64,000 nt of DNA from an uncultured Pseudohongiella sp. (GCA_902591495.1 CACJAW010000004.1:1-64000), one strand, 5' to 3'. Positions 19,927 to 29,284 are shown, counted from the stretch's first letter. Numbers and translations: made by a program. Notes: generated by a model not told the origin, from the sequence alone.

Positions 19927-21213
19927 TTATTCATCAACTGCTGACTGTTCTTGTTGATCAATATTTTCATACATCAGCAAAGGCTCTGACATTCCTTCGA
20001 TGACAGCACTATCGATAATGACCTTACTAACTTTGTCCAACGATGGGATCTTAAACATTGTGTCGAGTAAAACAGCCTCCATAATCGAGCGTAGGCCTCG
20101 CGCACCAGTTTTTCGCTCTTGCGCTTTTTTTGAAATCGCTTTTAGGGCATCGTCCCTGAATTGAATTTCAACATCTTCCATCTCAAATAACTTGGCGTAT
20201 TGTTTTGTGAGAGAATTTTTTGGTTCTCGGATGATGCGCACTAAAGCGTCTAGATCCAACTCATCTAAAGTAGCAATCATTGGAAGACGTCCTACAAATT
20301 CTGGAATAAGTCCGTACTTCACAAGATCCTCAGGCTCAACCCCTTGAAGAGTCTTGCCTACGTTTTGATCGTCTTCAGACGATCTAACTTCAGCATTAAA
20401 CCCGATACCGCTTTTATCGGACCTATCCCTTATGATTTTGTCTAATCCGGCAAATGCTCCACCACATATAAAAAGAATATTTGCGGTATCGACCTGAAGA
20501 AATTCTTGCTGAGGATGCTTTCGACCACCCTGCGGCGGAACCGACGCAACCGTGCCCTCAATTAGTTTTAGTAAAGCCTGTTGAACCCCTTCACCCGACA
20601 CATCACGTGTAATAGAAGGGTTATCAGATTTCCGAGAAATTTTATCAATCTCATCTATGTAAACTATCCCAATTTGCGCTTTTTCTACATCATAATCGCA
20701 CTTTTGAAGCAATTTTTGGATAATATTCTCAACATCCTCACCAACGTAACCAGCCTCGGTAAGCGTTGTTGCGTCAGCAATGGTGAAGGGAACATCGAGT
20801 AGCCTTGCTAGTGTCTCGGCTAGCAAAGTTTTACCTGTACCAGTAGGCCCAACCATAAGGATGTTACTTTTACCGAGCTCAACATCATCAGCTGATTTTT
20901 CATAATTGAGTCTTTTGTAGTGATTGTAAACTGCAACAGACAGAACTTTTTTTGCACTATCTTGGCCAATCACGTATTGGTCGAGCGTGTTTTTGATCTC
21001 CTCTGGGATCGGCAATTTGCGCTGATTCGTGTCTGTTTCTTTACCCTGAACTTCTTCTCGAATGATGTCGTTACACAAATCCACGCATTCATCACAAACA
21101 AAAACTGATGGACCCGCGATCAACTTCCTCACCTCGTGCTGGCTCTTTCCGCAGAAAGAACAGTACAAAAGCTTCCCGTTGTCGTCGCCTTTGTCATAAT
21201 TATCGTCTGACAT
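19927..21213 (-). CDS. clpX: ATP-dependent Clp protease ATP-binding subunit ClpX
   Basis: The unfoldase that feeds substrates such as ssrA-tagged proteins into ClpP. The 428-residue protein has the N-terminal zinc-binding domain with Cys18, Cys21, Cys40 and Cys43 ([16 protein letters not shown]), and the AAA+ core with Walker A GPTGTGKT and Walker [11 protein letters not shown]. It also has the RxxD pore/sensor region ([18 protein letters not shown]) and the ClpP-contacting loop with the IGF tripeptide in SGIGFNAEV. All parts for a functional unfoldase are present. It lies downstream of clpP on the same strand; the 156-base gap leaves room for a separate promoter. Confidence 0.97.
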   Translation of the reverse strand: MSDDNYDKGDDNGKLLYCSFCGKSQHEVRKLIAGPSVFVCDECVDLCNDIIREEVQGKETDTNQRKLPIPEEIKNTLDQYVIGQDSAKKVLSVAVYNHYKRLNYEKSADDVELGKSNILMVGPTGTGKTLLAETLARLLDVPFTIADATTLTEAGYVGEDVENIIQKLLQKCDYDVEKAQIGIVYIDEIDKISRKSDNPSITRDVSGEGVQQALLKLIEGTVASVPPQGGRKHPQQEFLQVDTANILFICGGAFAGLDKIIRDRSDKSGIGFNAEVRSSEDDQNVGKTLQGVEPEDLVKYGLIPEFVGRLPMIATLDELDLDALVRIIREPKNSLTKQYAKLFEMEDVEIQFRDDALKAISKKAQERKTGARGLRSIMEAVLLDTMFKIPSLDKVSKVIIDSAVIEGMSEPLLMYENIDQQEQSAVDE

Positions 21214-21369
21214 GGATTTGAGCTACCCTAAGTTTTACACTTTTGTTTTTAAACGATTCCAATTTTACTGCTTACTTCACTCACATTACGCTTCTTGAGA
21301 TCAGCTTGGTTTTCCCTTCATTCATGTTTGGACAGAGCAGGATATATAAATTTATCAAAATAAAACACA

Positions 21370-22005
21370 CTACTTGATATCGCCGCTTACTGTATTATCT
21401 ACTCTTTGCTGAATTACTTTATCAACCAAACCATAATCGCAAGCTTCGTCTGCCCCCATAAACCTATCCCTTTCAGTGTCTTTAGCTATCACTTGAATAT
21501 CTTTGCCAGCATTTAATGCAAGTATTTTGTTAAGTTTAGCTCTTAACTCTATGATTTCATTGGCTTGTATTTCAATATCTGAGGCTTGCCCCTGAGCGCC
21601 TCCGCTGGGCTGGTGAATCATTACGCGAGAATGGGGCAAAGCCATTCGTTTACCTTTTTCCCCTCCGGCTAGTAAAAATGCACCCATACTTGCTGCCTGA
21701 CCAATACACATGGTGCTCACATCAGGCTTTATAAACTGCATTGTGTCATATATCGATAATCCAGCGGTAACAGACCCTCCGGGGGAATTTATATAGAGGT
21801 GTATGTCTTTGTCTGGGTTCTCAGACTCTAGAAAAAGTAACTGCGCAACAATTAAATTTGCCATGTGATCTTCAATAGCACCGGTCAGAAAGATGACTCT
21901 GTCTTTGAGGAGTCTTGAATATATATCGTAAGATCTTTCTCCCCGCGATGTCTGTTCAACAACTACTGGAACAAGCGCTCCTTCGGGTTTTATAAAATTT
22001 TCCAT
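21370..22005 (-). CDS. clpP: ATP-dependent Clp protease proteolytic subunit
   Basis: The tetradecameric serine peptidase that works with ClpX (and ClpA). The 211-residue protein has the catalytic triad Ser106 ([14 protein letters not shown]), His131 (MIHQPSGG) and Asp180 (DTERDRFM), spaced exactly as in E. coli (25 and 49 residues). The N-terminal segment up to about residue 15 is the usual short propeptide region. It lies between tig and clpX in the conserved order. The Ser and His signature blocks are textbook, so activity is expected. Confidence 0.97.
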   Translation of the reverse strand: MENFIKPEGALVPVVVEQTSRGERSYDIYSRLLKDRVIFLTGAIEDHMANLIVAQLLFLESENPDKDIHLYINSPGGSVTAGLSIYDTMQFIKPDVSTMCIGQAASMGAFLLAGGEKGKRMALPHSRVMIHQPSGGAQGQASDIEIQANEIIELRAKLNKILALNAGKDIQVIAKDTERDRFMGADEACDYGLVDKVIQQRVDNTVSGDIK

Positions 22006-22078
22006 ATTAACTGAATTTCTCGATTTGAAGTGAGTTGAATCAGCAGATTTAAGTGCATCTGTCGATAAGGTTGTTGCC

Positions 22079-23401
22079 CTACTCTTGACTTTCCGTTGTT
22101 TGATCCTCTGGTTTTATAGCGTCCTGATAACCCATTTTCTTTTCGGTCACTTTAGCTTCTGCCAAAATGAAATCAAAAATCTCGTCCTCAACAACCTGCG
22201 ACTCTATGACAGACAATTGCTCTTTATTCCCATAGTACCAATTTATAACATCATCTGGGGATTCATATGTAGAAGCGAGCTCTTCAACTGACTCTCTCAC
22301 CTTCGCCGGATCGGCTTTGATTTTTTGCTCCTCCATGATTTCACCCATTAGAAGACCAAGAACAACTCTTTTCTCTGCCTGCTTCCTGAACAAATCATCA
22401 GGCAAGAGAGAGGGGTCTGGGCTGGCACTACCCCCCATTTGCTGGATCGCTTGGGACTTTAAATTGGCTATCTCAGTTTCAACTAAAGCTTTTGGGATAG
22501 AGACATCAGAATTTTCCACAAGAGCATTCATGACTGAATTTTTCATCTTATTTCGCGTTGCGCTCTTTAACTCCCTTTCCATGTTATTAGATATTTCTTC
22601 ACGAAAAGCTATCTCATCACCATCCTCTACACCGAAGCTTTTAAAAAATTCCTCATCGACTTCAGGCAGTTTTTGCTCCTTAACTGAATTTAAGGTAATT
22701 TCAAACTTCACCTCTGCAGAAGCTAGGTCAGAGTTATGGTAGCTATCTGGAAATTTAAGGTCTATAGAAAATGACTCTCCTGGTTTTTTCCCAATAATGC
22801 CAGCTTCAAACCCGGGAATCATTTGATCAGACCCGAGTAGCAAATTCGTTCCCTTAGCAGACCCTCCTTCGAAAGCTTCCCCGTCTCTTTTCCCTAAATA
22901 ATCGATGTTTACCAAGTCTTTGTCATTAGCCTTGCGAGATACATCAATCCAATCTTTTTTCTGCTCTCGGAGGGTCTCTACCATTTGATCAATGTCTTCA
23001 CCTTCAACATCAGCTATAGGTTTTTCTATGGTTATTTTTTTAAAATCAGGAAGCTTAACATCTGGGTAAACTTCAAATATGGCTACGAACTTTAGGTCTT
23101 GACCTTCGTCTGTGTCTACGGGTTCTATTTTTGGCTGTCCTGCAGGCTTCAGCTTCTCCTGCGCTACCGCATCATAAAAGGACTGACTCATCAATTCCCC
23201 GATTACCTCGCCTCTTACACCTTTGCCGAATCGTTTTTTAACTACATTAAATGGAACTTTTCCCTGTCTAAAGCCATTAAGCCTGACAGTTTTTGCGGCT
23301 TCTCTTAAACGCGAATCAACGCCAGTCTCGATTCTTTCACTCGGGACTGCCACAGTCATTTTCCGCTCTAACCCTTCTGTTGCCTCAACTGAAACCTGCA
23401 T
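22079..23401 (-). CDS. tig: Trigger factor, ribosome-associated chaperone
   Basis: A 440-residue chaperone that meets nascent chains at the ribosome exit. The N-terminal ribosome-binding domain has the signature [17 protein letters not shown] around residues 44-60. The FKBP-type peptidyl-prolyl isomerase domain begins at [17 protein letters not shown] (about residue 165) with [16 protein letters not shown]. The long helical C-terminal arm domain follows and ends in a Glu-rich tail. It is the first gene of the tig-clpP-clpX cluster, with a strong AGAGGT ribosome-binding site six bases from the ATG. Length and domains are normal. Confidence 0.96.
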   Translation of the reverse strand: MQVSVEATEGLERKMTVAVPSERIETGVDSRLREAAKTVRLNGFRQGKVPFNVVKKRFGKGVRGEVIGELMSQSFYDAVAQEKLKPAGQPKIEPVDTDEGQDLKFVAIFEVYPDVKLPDFKKITIEKPIADVEGEDIDQMVETLREQKKDWIDVSRKANDKDLVNIDYLGKRDGEAFEGGSAKGTNLLLGSDQMIPGFEAGIIGKKPGESFSIDLKFPDSYHNSDLASAEVKFEITLNSVKEQKLPEVDEEFFKSFGVEDGDEIAFREEISNNMERELKSATRNKMKNSVMNALVENSDVSIPKALVETEIANLKSQAIQQMGGSASPDPSLLPDDLFRKQAEKRVVLGLLMGEIMEEQKIKADPAKVRESVEELASTYESPDDVINWYYGNKEQLSVIESQVVEDEIFDFILAEAKVTEKKMGYQDAIKPEDQTTESQE

Positions 23402-23710
23402 GTAAACCTCTTTAAATCCTGATCATAACCACTATCTCAGACTTTTTGGACCACTCCAAGATCCGCTTGCAGAGAAACGACATTACCCTCTTTGTGGTAT
23501 AATTTTATTAAATTCAGTAAGTTAATCAAAATACGATCGCTAAGCGAGGGACGTGATTTTCCCATATCGGAGCACCTACTGTAAACTCCGACACCCAAGA
23601 TTCCTAAAATGCCTAAGGAACTTCATGCGATAAAACTTAAGTAGCAAACTTTTTTTAACGATGATTATAGACGTAATTAAAAAATCACACGACTTACACT
23701 TTTGGCGGAA
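23402..23710. other. Divergent tig-mobA intergenic region with a candidate promoter
   Basis: A 309-base AT-rich spacer between two divergent genes. On the plus strand TGGTATAAT (23495-23503) is an extended -10 element that could serve mobA, 208 bases away. CGGAG...CTCCG (23569-23589) is a short inverted repeat. I see no tRNA, no convincing small ORF and no strong terminator. Confidence 0.35.
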
Positions 23711-24340
23711 ATGAGCGTTTCAAGAAATCAGTCTATCGGTCTTATATTGGCGGGAGGTAAGGGCTCACGGATGGGCTTTAAAGATAAGCCCTTTCTCCGA
23801 ATTGGGGGAAGAACCATAGCTCAGTGGATTTTATCTCAATCAGAAAAACACATCGACGAATTTTTATTTAGCTTAAAACGAAACCACATTAAATATCACC
23901 AATTTGGGCATAAAATTGTTTGCGATATTTCAGAGCTTTCAACCGGACCGCTAATTGGTATCTATAGCGCTATGGAGTTTTTGTATCAGGAAAGGGGTCC
24001 AAATGAGTCCACTTTTATTCTAACTTTTCCAGGTGATGTACCTTTTTTTCCTGAAACACTAATTCCCACGCTGATGCACCGAATAGAGAAAAGTCCGCTA
24101 GATGTAGTTGTTGCAAGATCTGAACAACACTTACAACCGCTTTTTGCAGCATGGACTCTGTCTGCAAGAGAAAAAGTGAAAAAATTTATAAACAAGGGAT
24201 TTGTCGGCCCCAGGCAAATACTGCCACACCTTAATCACCAAGTGGTATTTTTTGAGGCTCAGTCCGAGCTAGAATTTTTAAATATAAACACTGAGCAAGA
24301 TCTTGAAACTGCTCAATATTTAACCACTAATCCACTATAA
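23711..24340 (+). CDS. mobA: Molybdenum cofactor guanylyltransferase MobA
   Basis: Attaches GMP to molybdopterin to give the bis-MGD form of the cofactor. A 209-residue nucleotidyltransferase fold begins with LILAGGKGSRMGFKDKPFL, the nucleotide-binding signature of the family. The metal-binding aspartate is in FPGDVPFFP, and HLQPLFAAW is the characteristic C-terminal block. The ATG at 23711 is preferred to the track TTG at 23702; the ribosome-binding site (GGCGGAA) is weak. No molybdoenzyme or other moa/moe gene lies in the window. MobA's close relatives are other sugar- or cofactor-nucleotidyltransferases, but the QPLFA motif supports this assignment. Confidence 0.85.
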   Translation: MSVSRNQSIGLILAGGKGSRMGFKDKPFLRIGGRTIAQWILSQSEKHIDEFLFSLKRNHIKYHQFGHKIVCDISELSTGPLIGIYSAMEFLYQERGPNESTFILTFPGDVPFFPETLIPTLMHRIEKSPLDVVVARSEQHLQPLFAAWTLSAREKVKKFINKGFVGPRQILPHLNHQVVFFEAQSELEFLNINTEQDLETAQYLTTNPL

Positions 24341-24362
24341 AATTAAATGCAAAATATTTTTT

Positions 24363-24408
24363 GACTTTAAATGATTACCTTATTTTATTGATTCTATTGG
24401 TTAAAGTC
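24363..24408. repeat. Inverted repeat upstream of the sigma-54 promoter
   Basis: GACTTTAA (24363-24370) and TTAAAGTC (24401-24408) are perfect inverted 8-mers 30 bases apart. They lie 98-143 bases upstream of the -24 element, the distance range of enhancer sites for sigma-54 activators. They could also be a remnant of the mobA 3' end; the function is inference. Confidence 0.3.
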
Positions 24409-24505
24409 GAAATCCTTATGTTTTCAAAAACTACACTAAATCCATGAATTTATTGTAAATTTTTTACCCCCATTATTCATGCTCATATATTGAGAATTTT
24501 TACAA

Positions 24506-24520
24506 TGGCACGCAATTTGC
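24506..24520 (+). promoter_or_regulatory. Sigma-54 (RpoN) -24/-12 promoter
   Basis: TGGCAC-GCAAT-TTGC matches the sigma-54 consensus TGGCAC-N5-TTGC exactly, with the required spacing of 12 between the GG and GC pairs. It points at the 64-residue ORF starting at 24654. The predicted transcript start near 24532 leaves a leader of about 120 bases. The segment also contains the near-palindrome CGCAA-T-TTGCG, so an operator is the alternative reading. Confidence 0.65.
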
Positions 24521-24566
24521 GCCCTTTAATTTGATCCCCAGTAGAATTATGGTAATTTGACTCACT

Positions 24567-24626
24567 AGCTTGAGGTAGGACATCTCCAATTCGCGTAGAG
24601 CTTATTCAAAAGACTTACCTCAAGCT
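24567..24626 (+). ncRNA. Structured leader RNA with an 11-bp stem
   Basis: AGCTTGAGGTA (24567-24577) and TACCTCAAGCT (24616-24626) are perfect complements enclosing a 38-base loop. The stem ends 27 bases before the ATG at 24654 and lies wholly within the leader predicted from the sigma-54 promoter. It does not match a riboswitch class I recognise. Confidence 0.4.
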
Positions 24627-24653
24627 GGTGAAGACCATTTACAGGTAAAAATC

Positions 24654-24848
24654 ATGATAGAAAATCTGAACCCCAAAGGCATTCCAAGCGAACCTAAGTA
24701 TAACCATGATGAGACCCGAATTTTTTCGAGACAGAACGTCTGGTATTATACTTGCCCAAACGGTGACAACGTGGGCCCATTCAGATATCGGTCCGAGGCA
24801 AAATCGAGCCTCGATAAGTTTATTGAACAATTAAAAGACAGGTTATAA
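24654..24848 (+). CDS. Small DUF6316-like protein under a sigma-54 promoter
   Basis: A 64-residue protein without signal peptide or membrane segment. Its centre, FSRQNVWYYTCPNGDNVGPFRYRSEAK, has the pattern of small pseudomonad proteins described as DUF6316: an aromatic-rich strand, then GPF and an alternating acidic/basic helix (LDKFIEQLKDRL). I am fairly sure of the resemblance and unsure of the family number. AGGTAAAAATC precedes the ATG. It is the only gene between mobA and the convergent msrB, so it is the sole candidate target of the sigma-54 promoter. No function is known. The 63-residue ORF on the other strand is a shadow. Confidence 0.7.
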   Translation: MIENLNPKGIPSEPKYNHDETRIFSRQNVWYYTCPNGDNVGPFRYRSEAKSSLDKFIEQLKDRL

Positions 24849-24863
24849 CAATCCGAAAGTATC

Positions 24864-25277
24864 TCAGTTCTCTTCAAAATCTAAAGAGACAGAATTGATA
24901 CAATATCGAAGTCCTGTCGTTTCACGCGGCCCATCGTCAAATACGTGCCCTAAATGCGATTTGCACGCACTACAAATAACCTCTACCCGAATCATACCGA
25001 GAGAACGGTCTTCGACTTCCGTGATTGTCTCCGGCCTAATTGGCTCATAAAAGCTTGGCCACCCTGAACCTGAATCATATTTTGCCTTGGACGAAAAAAG
25101 ATCTTGTCCGCATGCGCCACATATGTAGATGCCAACAGCTTTGTGATTTAAGAAGTTGCCAGTAAAGGCTCTCTCGGTTCCCTTTTGTCTTAGAACGGAG
25201 TACCTTGACTCACCAAGCAACTGCCTCCACTCAGAGTCGGTTCTATTAATTTCTTTAACGACTTCTATGTCGTCCAC
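24864..25277 (-). CDS. msrB: Peptide-methionine (R)-S-oxide reductase
   Basis: Reduces the R isomer of methionine sulfoxide in oxidised proteins. The start is GTG at 25277, seven codons inside the track ORF: AGGGGGTGAT, nearly a full anti-Shine-Dalgarno match, stands just before it, and the resulting 137 residues equal the E. coli length. Zinc-binding cysteines appear as CGACG and CSAC. The active-site block is SGSGWPSFYEP and the catalytic Cys is in GLRYCINSVSL. It is a monofunctional MsrB, not fused to MsrA, and no msrA lies nearby. It is convergent with the small sigma-54-linked gene, 15 bases apart. Confidence 0.94.
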   Translation of the reverse strand: MDDIEVVKEINRTDSEWRQLLGESRYSVLRQKGTERAFTGNFLNHKAVGIYICGACGQDLFSSKAKYDSGSGWPSFYEPIRPETITEVEDRSLGMIRVEVICSACKSHLGHVFDDGPRETTGLRYCINSVSLDFEEN

Positions 25278-25431
25278 AATCACCCCCTTCAGAGACACTC
25301 TTTTGTGCTTACCTCAGCAATACTGTACTATAATTTTGAGGTAATTATAATATTGTCAGTATCATAACAATTAAGAAATATTCACTTCCGATATTTTCCC
25401 ACAAAGTCTCAGAACTACGAGATAGTTTTCT

Positions 25432-26652
25432 ATGTTAAAGCAAATAACACAATCAAAGAAGCTGAATGATGTTTGTTATGATATTCGCGGGCCTGTTCTA
25501 GAAAAAGCGAATGCGCTGGAAAGTGAAGGTCATAAAATATTAAAGCTCAATATCGGTAACCCGGCACCTTTTGGATTCGAGGCCTCAGACGAAATCATTT
25601 CTAATGTTCGAAATCACCTTGCTGAAGCGCAAGGCTATATTGACTCTCAAGGATTGCTTGAAGCACGACAGGCAATAATGGAAGAATGCTTAGCGCAAGG
25701 AATAAGCGATGTTAATGTCGATGATATTTTTGTTGGAAATGGTGTCAGTGAGCTAATTTCCATGTCTATGCAAGCCCTCTTAAATGATGGAGATGAAGTT
25801 CTGATTCCTTCGCCCGATTATCCCCTGTGGACAGCATCGGTAACTCTAAGCGGCGGAAAGCCAATACATTATCGCTGCGATGAGCAAGCTGATTGGTATC
25901 CCTCGATTTCCGATATAAAGGCAAAAATTAACGATAAGACGCGAGCAATAATAATCATCAATCCGAACAATCCAACCGGCGCGGTTTATGATAAACAAAT
26001 ACTGATTGAGTTAATAGAAGTAGCAAGAGCAAACAACTTGATCATTTTTTCTGATGAGATATATGGAAAGATTACATTTGATAACACGCCGTTCATTCCA
26101 GTCGCAGCATTAAGCGAAGACGTCTTTACTGTGAGTTTTAGTGGATTAAGTAAAACTTATAAATTAGCTGGTTTTAGATGCGGCTGGATGGTGATGTCGG
26201 GACCTAAACAATTAGCTATAAATTACATTGAAGGCTTAAATATTTTATCTAACATGCGTTTATGCTCAAACGTTCTTGCTCAATTTGCTGTGGAACCCGC
26301 CTTAAGAAATGATTCATTGAGCCAACAGCTGACGCTGCCGAATGGTAGGCTAGAAAGTCAACGAAATATTACCTGGAATGCACTAAATAGTATTCCAGGC
26401 ATCAGCTGCGTCAAGCCGGGAGGAGCATTTTACCTCTTCCCTAGATTAGACCCTAAGTTCTACAACATCGATAATGATGAAGATTTAATCTTAGATGTAC
26501 TTTCTTCTGCAAAAATTCTGCTAGTTCAGGGAAGTGCCTTCAACATACCGGACAATCACCACTTCCGAATCGTATTTTTACCATCCGCCGATCAATTATC
26601 TGATGCTTTAGTAAAAATTGGTGGGGTGCTTGAAAAATATTATTCTCTCTAG
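25432..26652 (+). CDS. alaA: Alanine transaminase AlaA (pyridoxal phosphate aminotransferase class I)
   Basis: Forms alanine from pyruvate and glutamate. The 406-residue length is that of E. coli AlaA (405). The fold-type I signature is clear: NPNNPTGAVYD, the SDEIYGKI loop, and the Schiff-base lysine Lys241 in SFSGLSKTYKLAGFRCGW. The N-terminal IRGPVLEKANALESEGHKILKLNIGNP block is typical of AlaA. Other alpha-family aminotransferases share the same motifs, so the exact substrate rests on length and overall similarity. Its stop codon overlaps that of the convergent pdxB in the palindrome CTAG. Confidence 0.85.
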   Translation: MLKQITQSKKLNDVCYDIRGPVLEKANALESEGHKILKLNIGNPAPFGFEASDEIISNVRNHLAEAQGYIDSQGLLEARQAIMEECLAQGISDVNVDDIFVGNGVSELISMSMQALLNDGDEVLIPSPDYPLWTASVTLSGGKPIHYRCDEQADWYPSISDIKAKINDKTRAIIIINPNNPTGAVYDKQILIELIEVARANNLIIFSDEIYGKITFDNTPFIPVAALSEDVFTVSFSGLSKTYKLAGFRCGWMVMSGPKQLAINYIEGLNILSNMRLCSNVLAQFAVEPALRNDSLSQQLTLPNGRLESQRNITWNALNSIPGISCVKPGGAFYLFPRLDPKFYNIDNDEDLILDVLSSAKILLVQGSAFNIPDNHHFRIVFLPSADQLSDALVKIGGVLEKYYSL

Positions 26653-27782
26653 CAATTAAAACCTGCAGCAAACAAAAACTCAGCCTCCTTCTGACTTAGC
26701 TTTTTGGGTGCAACATATTCACAAAATTCATATCGGCCGCTAAGTTTTAATCTCAACGTATCAAAAATAGAAGCTCTATCCTTTTCCTCACAGTTTCTAA
26801 GCAAGCTTTTGAATTCAGAACTAAAATCCATTATCGGTAAAACCTGATTAATCGCATCCGAGAATTTGCTTGAATCTCTCCTTACAGGTATGCTTTCTAA
26901 CTTCAAATGTGGGCTTGTCACTTCACTGTAATCAAAATTAAAACAACGGCAAAATTCTTTAAAGATTTTAATGGAAGCGGTCTTTTTTGCTTTTCCACTG
27001 TAGCCCGCAATATGGGGTGTTGCAATAAAAGATTTTTCTACCAACTGTTGATTACAAAAGGGCTCCCCACTCCAAACATCGATAACTGATATCAGTTGAG
27101 AATTTTGATTCAAAGAATCCAACAAACTTTCCTCATCAACAACTCCGCCCCTTGAGGTATTAATCAGAACAGTCTTATCAGATAATGAGTTCAAAAAGGT
27201 TTTATCAATTAGATTTTTTGTCTGATACTTTCCAGATGTCGTAAGCGGCACATGAACAGATATAACATCGCAACTAATTAGATGTTGCAATGGTTCATAC
27301 GATACAGATTCGAGAAATTCAGTACCTTTATCTTTTTGAGGTGGATCACAAATTAGCGTTTCCCAGTTAAGCGCCTTAATTTTTCCTGAAAGCTTACTTC
27401 CTATTGAGCCGTTTCCAATAATTCCAAATTTCAATCTATGTCCAGCGCTTATTTTATCGCCAAATATACTCGCTACAGCGGACAAACAATAATCGCTCAC
27501 AGCGTTTGCATTGCAGCCCTTTGCGTCTGCAAAATAGATACCCCTCTCAGCCAATTCATCAACAGATATATGATCAATTCCGCTTGTTGCTGTACCAACA
27601 AATTTCAAAGAAGTATTAGTCAGCAAATTTTTTGAAACTTCAGTCGTAGATCGTACAACAAGGGCATCAACACCTACTAGATTCTCATTCTTGATATCTC
27701 TTCCTGAAATTAAACTCAAATCTCCAAAAGGCGAAAATAACTCCTTTACTAAGGGCAAATTTTTATCAGCAAGTATTTTCAT
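26649..27782 (-). CDS. pdxB: Erythronate-4-phosphate dehydrogenase
   Basis: Oxidises 4-phospho-D-erythronate in the DXP-independent branch of pyridoxal 5'-phosphate synthesis. The 377-residue protein has the D-2-hydroxyacid dehydrogenase layout: the N-terminal catalytic half with VVRSTTEVSKNLL and GTATSGIDHISV, the NAD-binding fold with FGIIGNGSIGSKL near residue 126, and the catalytic His in ATPHIAGYSGKAK. The extra C-terminal dimerisation domain, typical for PdxB and absent in other family members, is present. Its product supports the PLP supply that the neighbouring aminotransferase uses, though the two genes are only convergent. It may share a transcript with the exonuclease gene ahead, which ends 9 bases before its ATG. 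Confidence 0.92.
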   Translation of the reverse strand: MKILADKNLPLVKELFSPFGDLSLISGRDIKNENLVGVDALVVRSTTEVSKNLLTNTSLKFVGTATSGIDHISVDELAERGIYFADAKGCNANAVSDYCLSAVASIFGDKISAGHRLKFGIIGNGSIGSKLSGKIKALNWETLICDPPQKDKGTEFLESVSYEPLQHLISCDVISVHVPLTTSGKYQTKNLIDKTFLNSLSDKTVLINTSRGGVVDEESLLDSLNQNSQLISVIDVWSGEPFCNQQLVEKSFIATPHIAGYSGKAKKTASIKIFKEFCRCFNFDYSEVTSPHLKLESIPVRRDSSKFSDAINQVLPIMDFSSEFKSLLRNCEEKDRASIFDTLRLKLSGRYEFCEYVAPKKLSQKEAEFLFAAGFNC

Positions 27783-27791
27783 GTTTAATTA

Positions 27792-28757
27792 TTAATCCTG
27801 AGTATTCTGCCGATTTAAATCCGTAATCATACTTTGCAATCTTTTTTTATCAGACTCTCGAAATTTGTATTTATTAAGAAATAAAGAAAAAGCCGACCTG
27901 TCAATTCCTCTTAGACTTAACTTATTAAGAGAAATCGAAGTAAAGCTTTCATTTTCATCGTCAACATTGCATGCGATAGTAGCAAGGCTTTTGCTAAGAA
28001 AAGCAGCCTCCTTGTTTTCACGTAAAGTATTCATCAAATTTAAAGAACCCCGTATCGTCAGCTTAGACACCTCATCTATATTCCTATATATCCCTTCAAG
28101 ACTACCGAATTCCTTTAGCAAAATTTTAGCTTTGACGGGACCAACTCCTGAAACCCCGCTAATACAATCTACTGCATCCCCAACCAACCCTAGGTAATCG
28201 GAGAATTGATTAGGGGATACTCCAAACTCATTAAGGATGTCGTCGGAGTAACGGCGTTTGTTTGCGCTAAAATCCCAAAGGCAATCCTGCTCTGTAGTTA
28301 GCAATTGAGCAAGGTCTTTATCTTTAGTCAGAATTTGAATTGAAGTATTAGGCGTGCTTGATCTGATCTTAGTGGCTAGCGTACCTATAATATCATCGGC
28401 CTCATAGACCTTACTCGAAAACGTCGACATACCCAATAGTGAAGAAACTTCGAAACAGCCTGCAAGCTGCATTCCAAGATTCTCATCTGGTAACTCTCGA
28501 TTAGATTTATAATCTGGGCTAAGTTTATGGCGAAAACCAGTAAATAAACTTTCATCATGAGCAACTGCAATGAACCTTGGTTGGATACGTCTTATTAATT
28601 GAATTAGAAATTGTGTGAACCCAAATAATGCACTCAAATCTTCACCCTTTTCGTTCGAGCAAACGATATAAGGCGAGAAGTGAGCTTGAAATATGTATAT
28701 CGACGCATCGATGAAAAAAACTAACAGTTCTGAGTCAACCTCATCTCTGTTTTTCAT
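27792..28757 (-). CDS. Stand-alone 5'-3' exonuclease / flap endonuclease (Pol I N-domain type)
   Basis: A 321-residue protein homologous to the 5' nuclease domain of DNA polymerase I. Metal ligands are visible in [32 protein letters not shown] and [22 protein letters not shown], the last including the helix-hairpin-helix. Because the second metal site (the GD...D aspartates) is intact, it resembles the active Pol I nuclease more than E. coli ExoIX (Xni), which lacks part of it and is shorter (251 residues). It probably acts on flaps or Okazaki fragments beside a separate polA. It overlaps tusA by 17 bases and precedes pdxB closely. Confidence 0.85.
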   Translation of the reverse strand: MKNRDEVDSELLVFFIDASIYIFQAHFSPYIVCSNEKGEDLSALFGFTQFLIQLIRRIQPRFIAVAHDESLFTGFRHKLSPDYKSNRELPDENLGMQLAGCFEVSSLLGMSTFSSKVYEADDIIGTLATKIRSSTPNTSIQILTKDKDLAQLLTTEQDCLWDFSANKRRYSDDILNEFGVSPNQFSDYLGLVGDAVDCISGVSGVGPVKAKILLKEFGSLEGIYRNIDEVSKLTIRGSLNLMNTLRENKEAAFLSKSLATIACNVDDENESFTSISLNKLSLRGIDRSAFSLFLNKYKFRESDKKRLQSMITDLNRQNTQD

Positions 28758-29013
28758 TAGAATCTTTCTTTTGAATCAAATAGACATACTCACCTGAATC
28801 CTCTACGGCGGAAACTAGCTCATGTCCTAAAAACAAACAAAATTTTGGCACGTCACGCTGCGTTGATGGATCTGTTGCGATAAGTCGCAAAAGAGAACCT
28901 GCAGCTATATCTCTAATTTTATTATGGAGCAACATTACAGGTTCTGGGCAGTACAAGCCCCTGGCATCCAAGTCAATTTGATCCTCATCTAAATCCTTTT
29001 TATTTGATGCCAT
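28741..29013 (-). CDS. TusA-family sulfur carrier protein
   Basis: A 90-residue SirA/TusA-like protein. The fold signature [16 protein letters not shown] is complete with Cys22, the persulfide-carrying residue. TusA passes sulfur from IscS towards tRNA thiolation and other sulfur acceptors. It sits three genes downstream of ttcA, another tRNA thiolation gene, which makes a sulfur-transfer role plausible, although TtcA itself is not known to need TusA. An acidic N-terminal extension of about a dozen residues precedes the domain. YedF and other TusA paralogues share the motif, so I leave the symbol blank. Confidence 0.82.
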   Translation of the reverse strand: MASNKKDLDEDQIDLDARGLYCPEPVMLLHNKIRDIAAGSLLRLIATDPSTQRDVPKFCLFLGHELVSAVEDSGEYVYLIQKKDSNEKQR

Positions 29014-29039
29014 AAATTGAAACCATTACCTGTCAGGAG

Positions 29040-29246
29040 CTAATCTACTTTAACCAAATTACAAGATGAAGTTTCCGAATCAAACAACAGTTTGATCTCT
29101 CCATTTAACAACTGAGACTTAACTTTTTCTACCTTTTCATCAAGGGTATATTCTCTATGCCCGTAATCGGTACCCTCTCTTGATATAAATTCTTCAATAA
29201 TTGCCAATAAAGTTTGTTCGGGTACTTGGTTATGCGGAATTTCCAT
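29040..29246 (-). CDS. YheU family protein (UPF0270)
   Basis: A 68-residue protein of the UPF0270/YheU family, of unknown function. The family pattern is plain: the opening MEIPHNQVPEQTLLAIIEEF, the core REGTDYG followed by the TLDEKVEKVKSQLLNGE helix, then a beta strand. It has no signal or membrane segment. It lies between ttcA and the tusA-like gene in one orientation with small gaps, and is likely part of the fadBA-ttcA-yheU-tusA transcript. GGGATTTAG precedes the ATG. Confidence 0.88.
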   Translation of the reverse strand: MEIPHNQVPEQTLLAIIEEFISREGTDYGHREYTLDEKVEKVKSQLLNGEIKLLFDSETSSCNLVKVD

Positions 29247-29284
29247 CTAAATCCCATATATTTTTAAGGCAAATGACATTAGTA

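Noticed and set aside
19900-19930. LexA-like box near CTGTATACA
   Set aside because: The partner ACAG is not at the required eight-base spacing, so it does not fit the gammaproteobacterial SOS box.
24532-24653. Known riboswitch (c-di-GMP, SAM, TPP or cobalamin) in the leader
   Set aside because: None of the conserved core sequences of these classes is present; only a simple long stem is visible.
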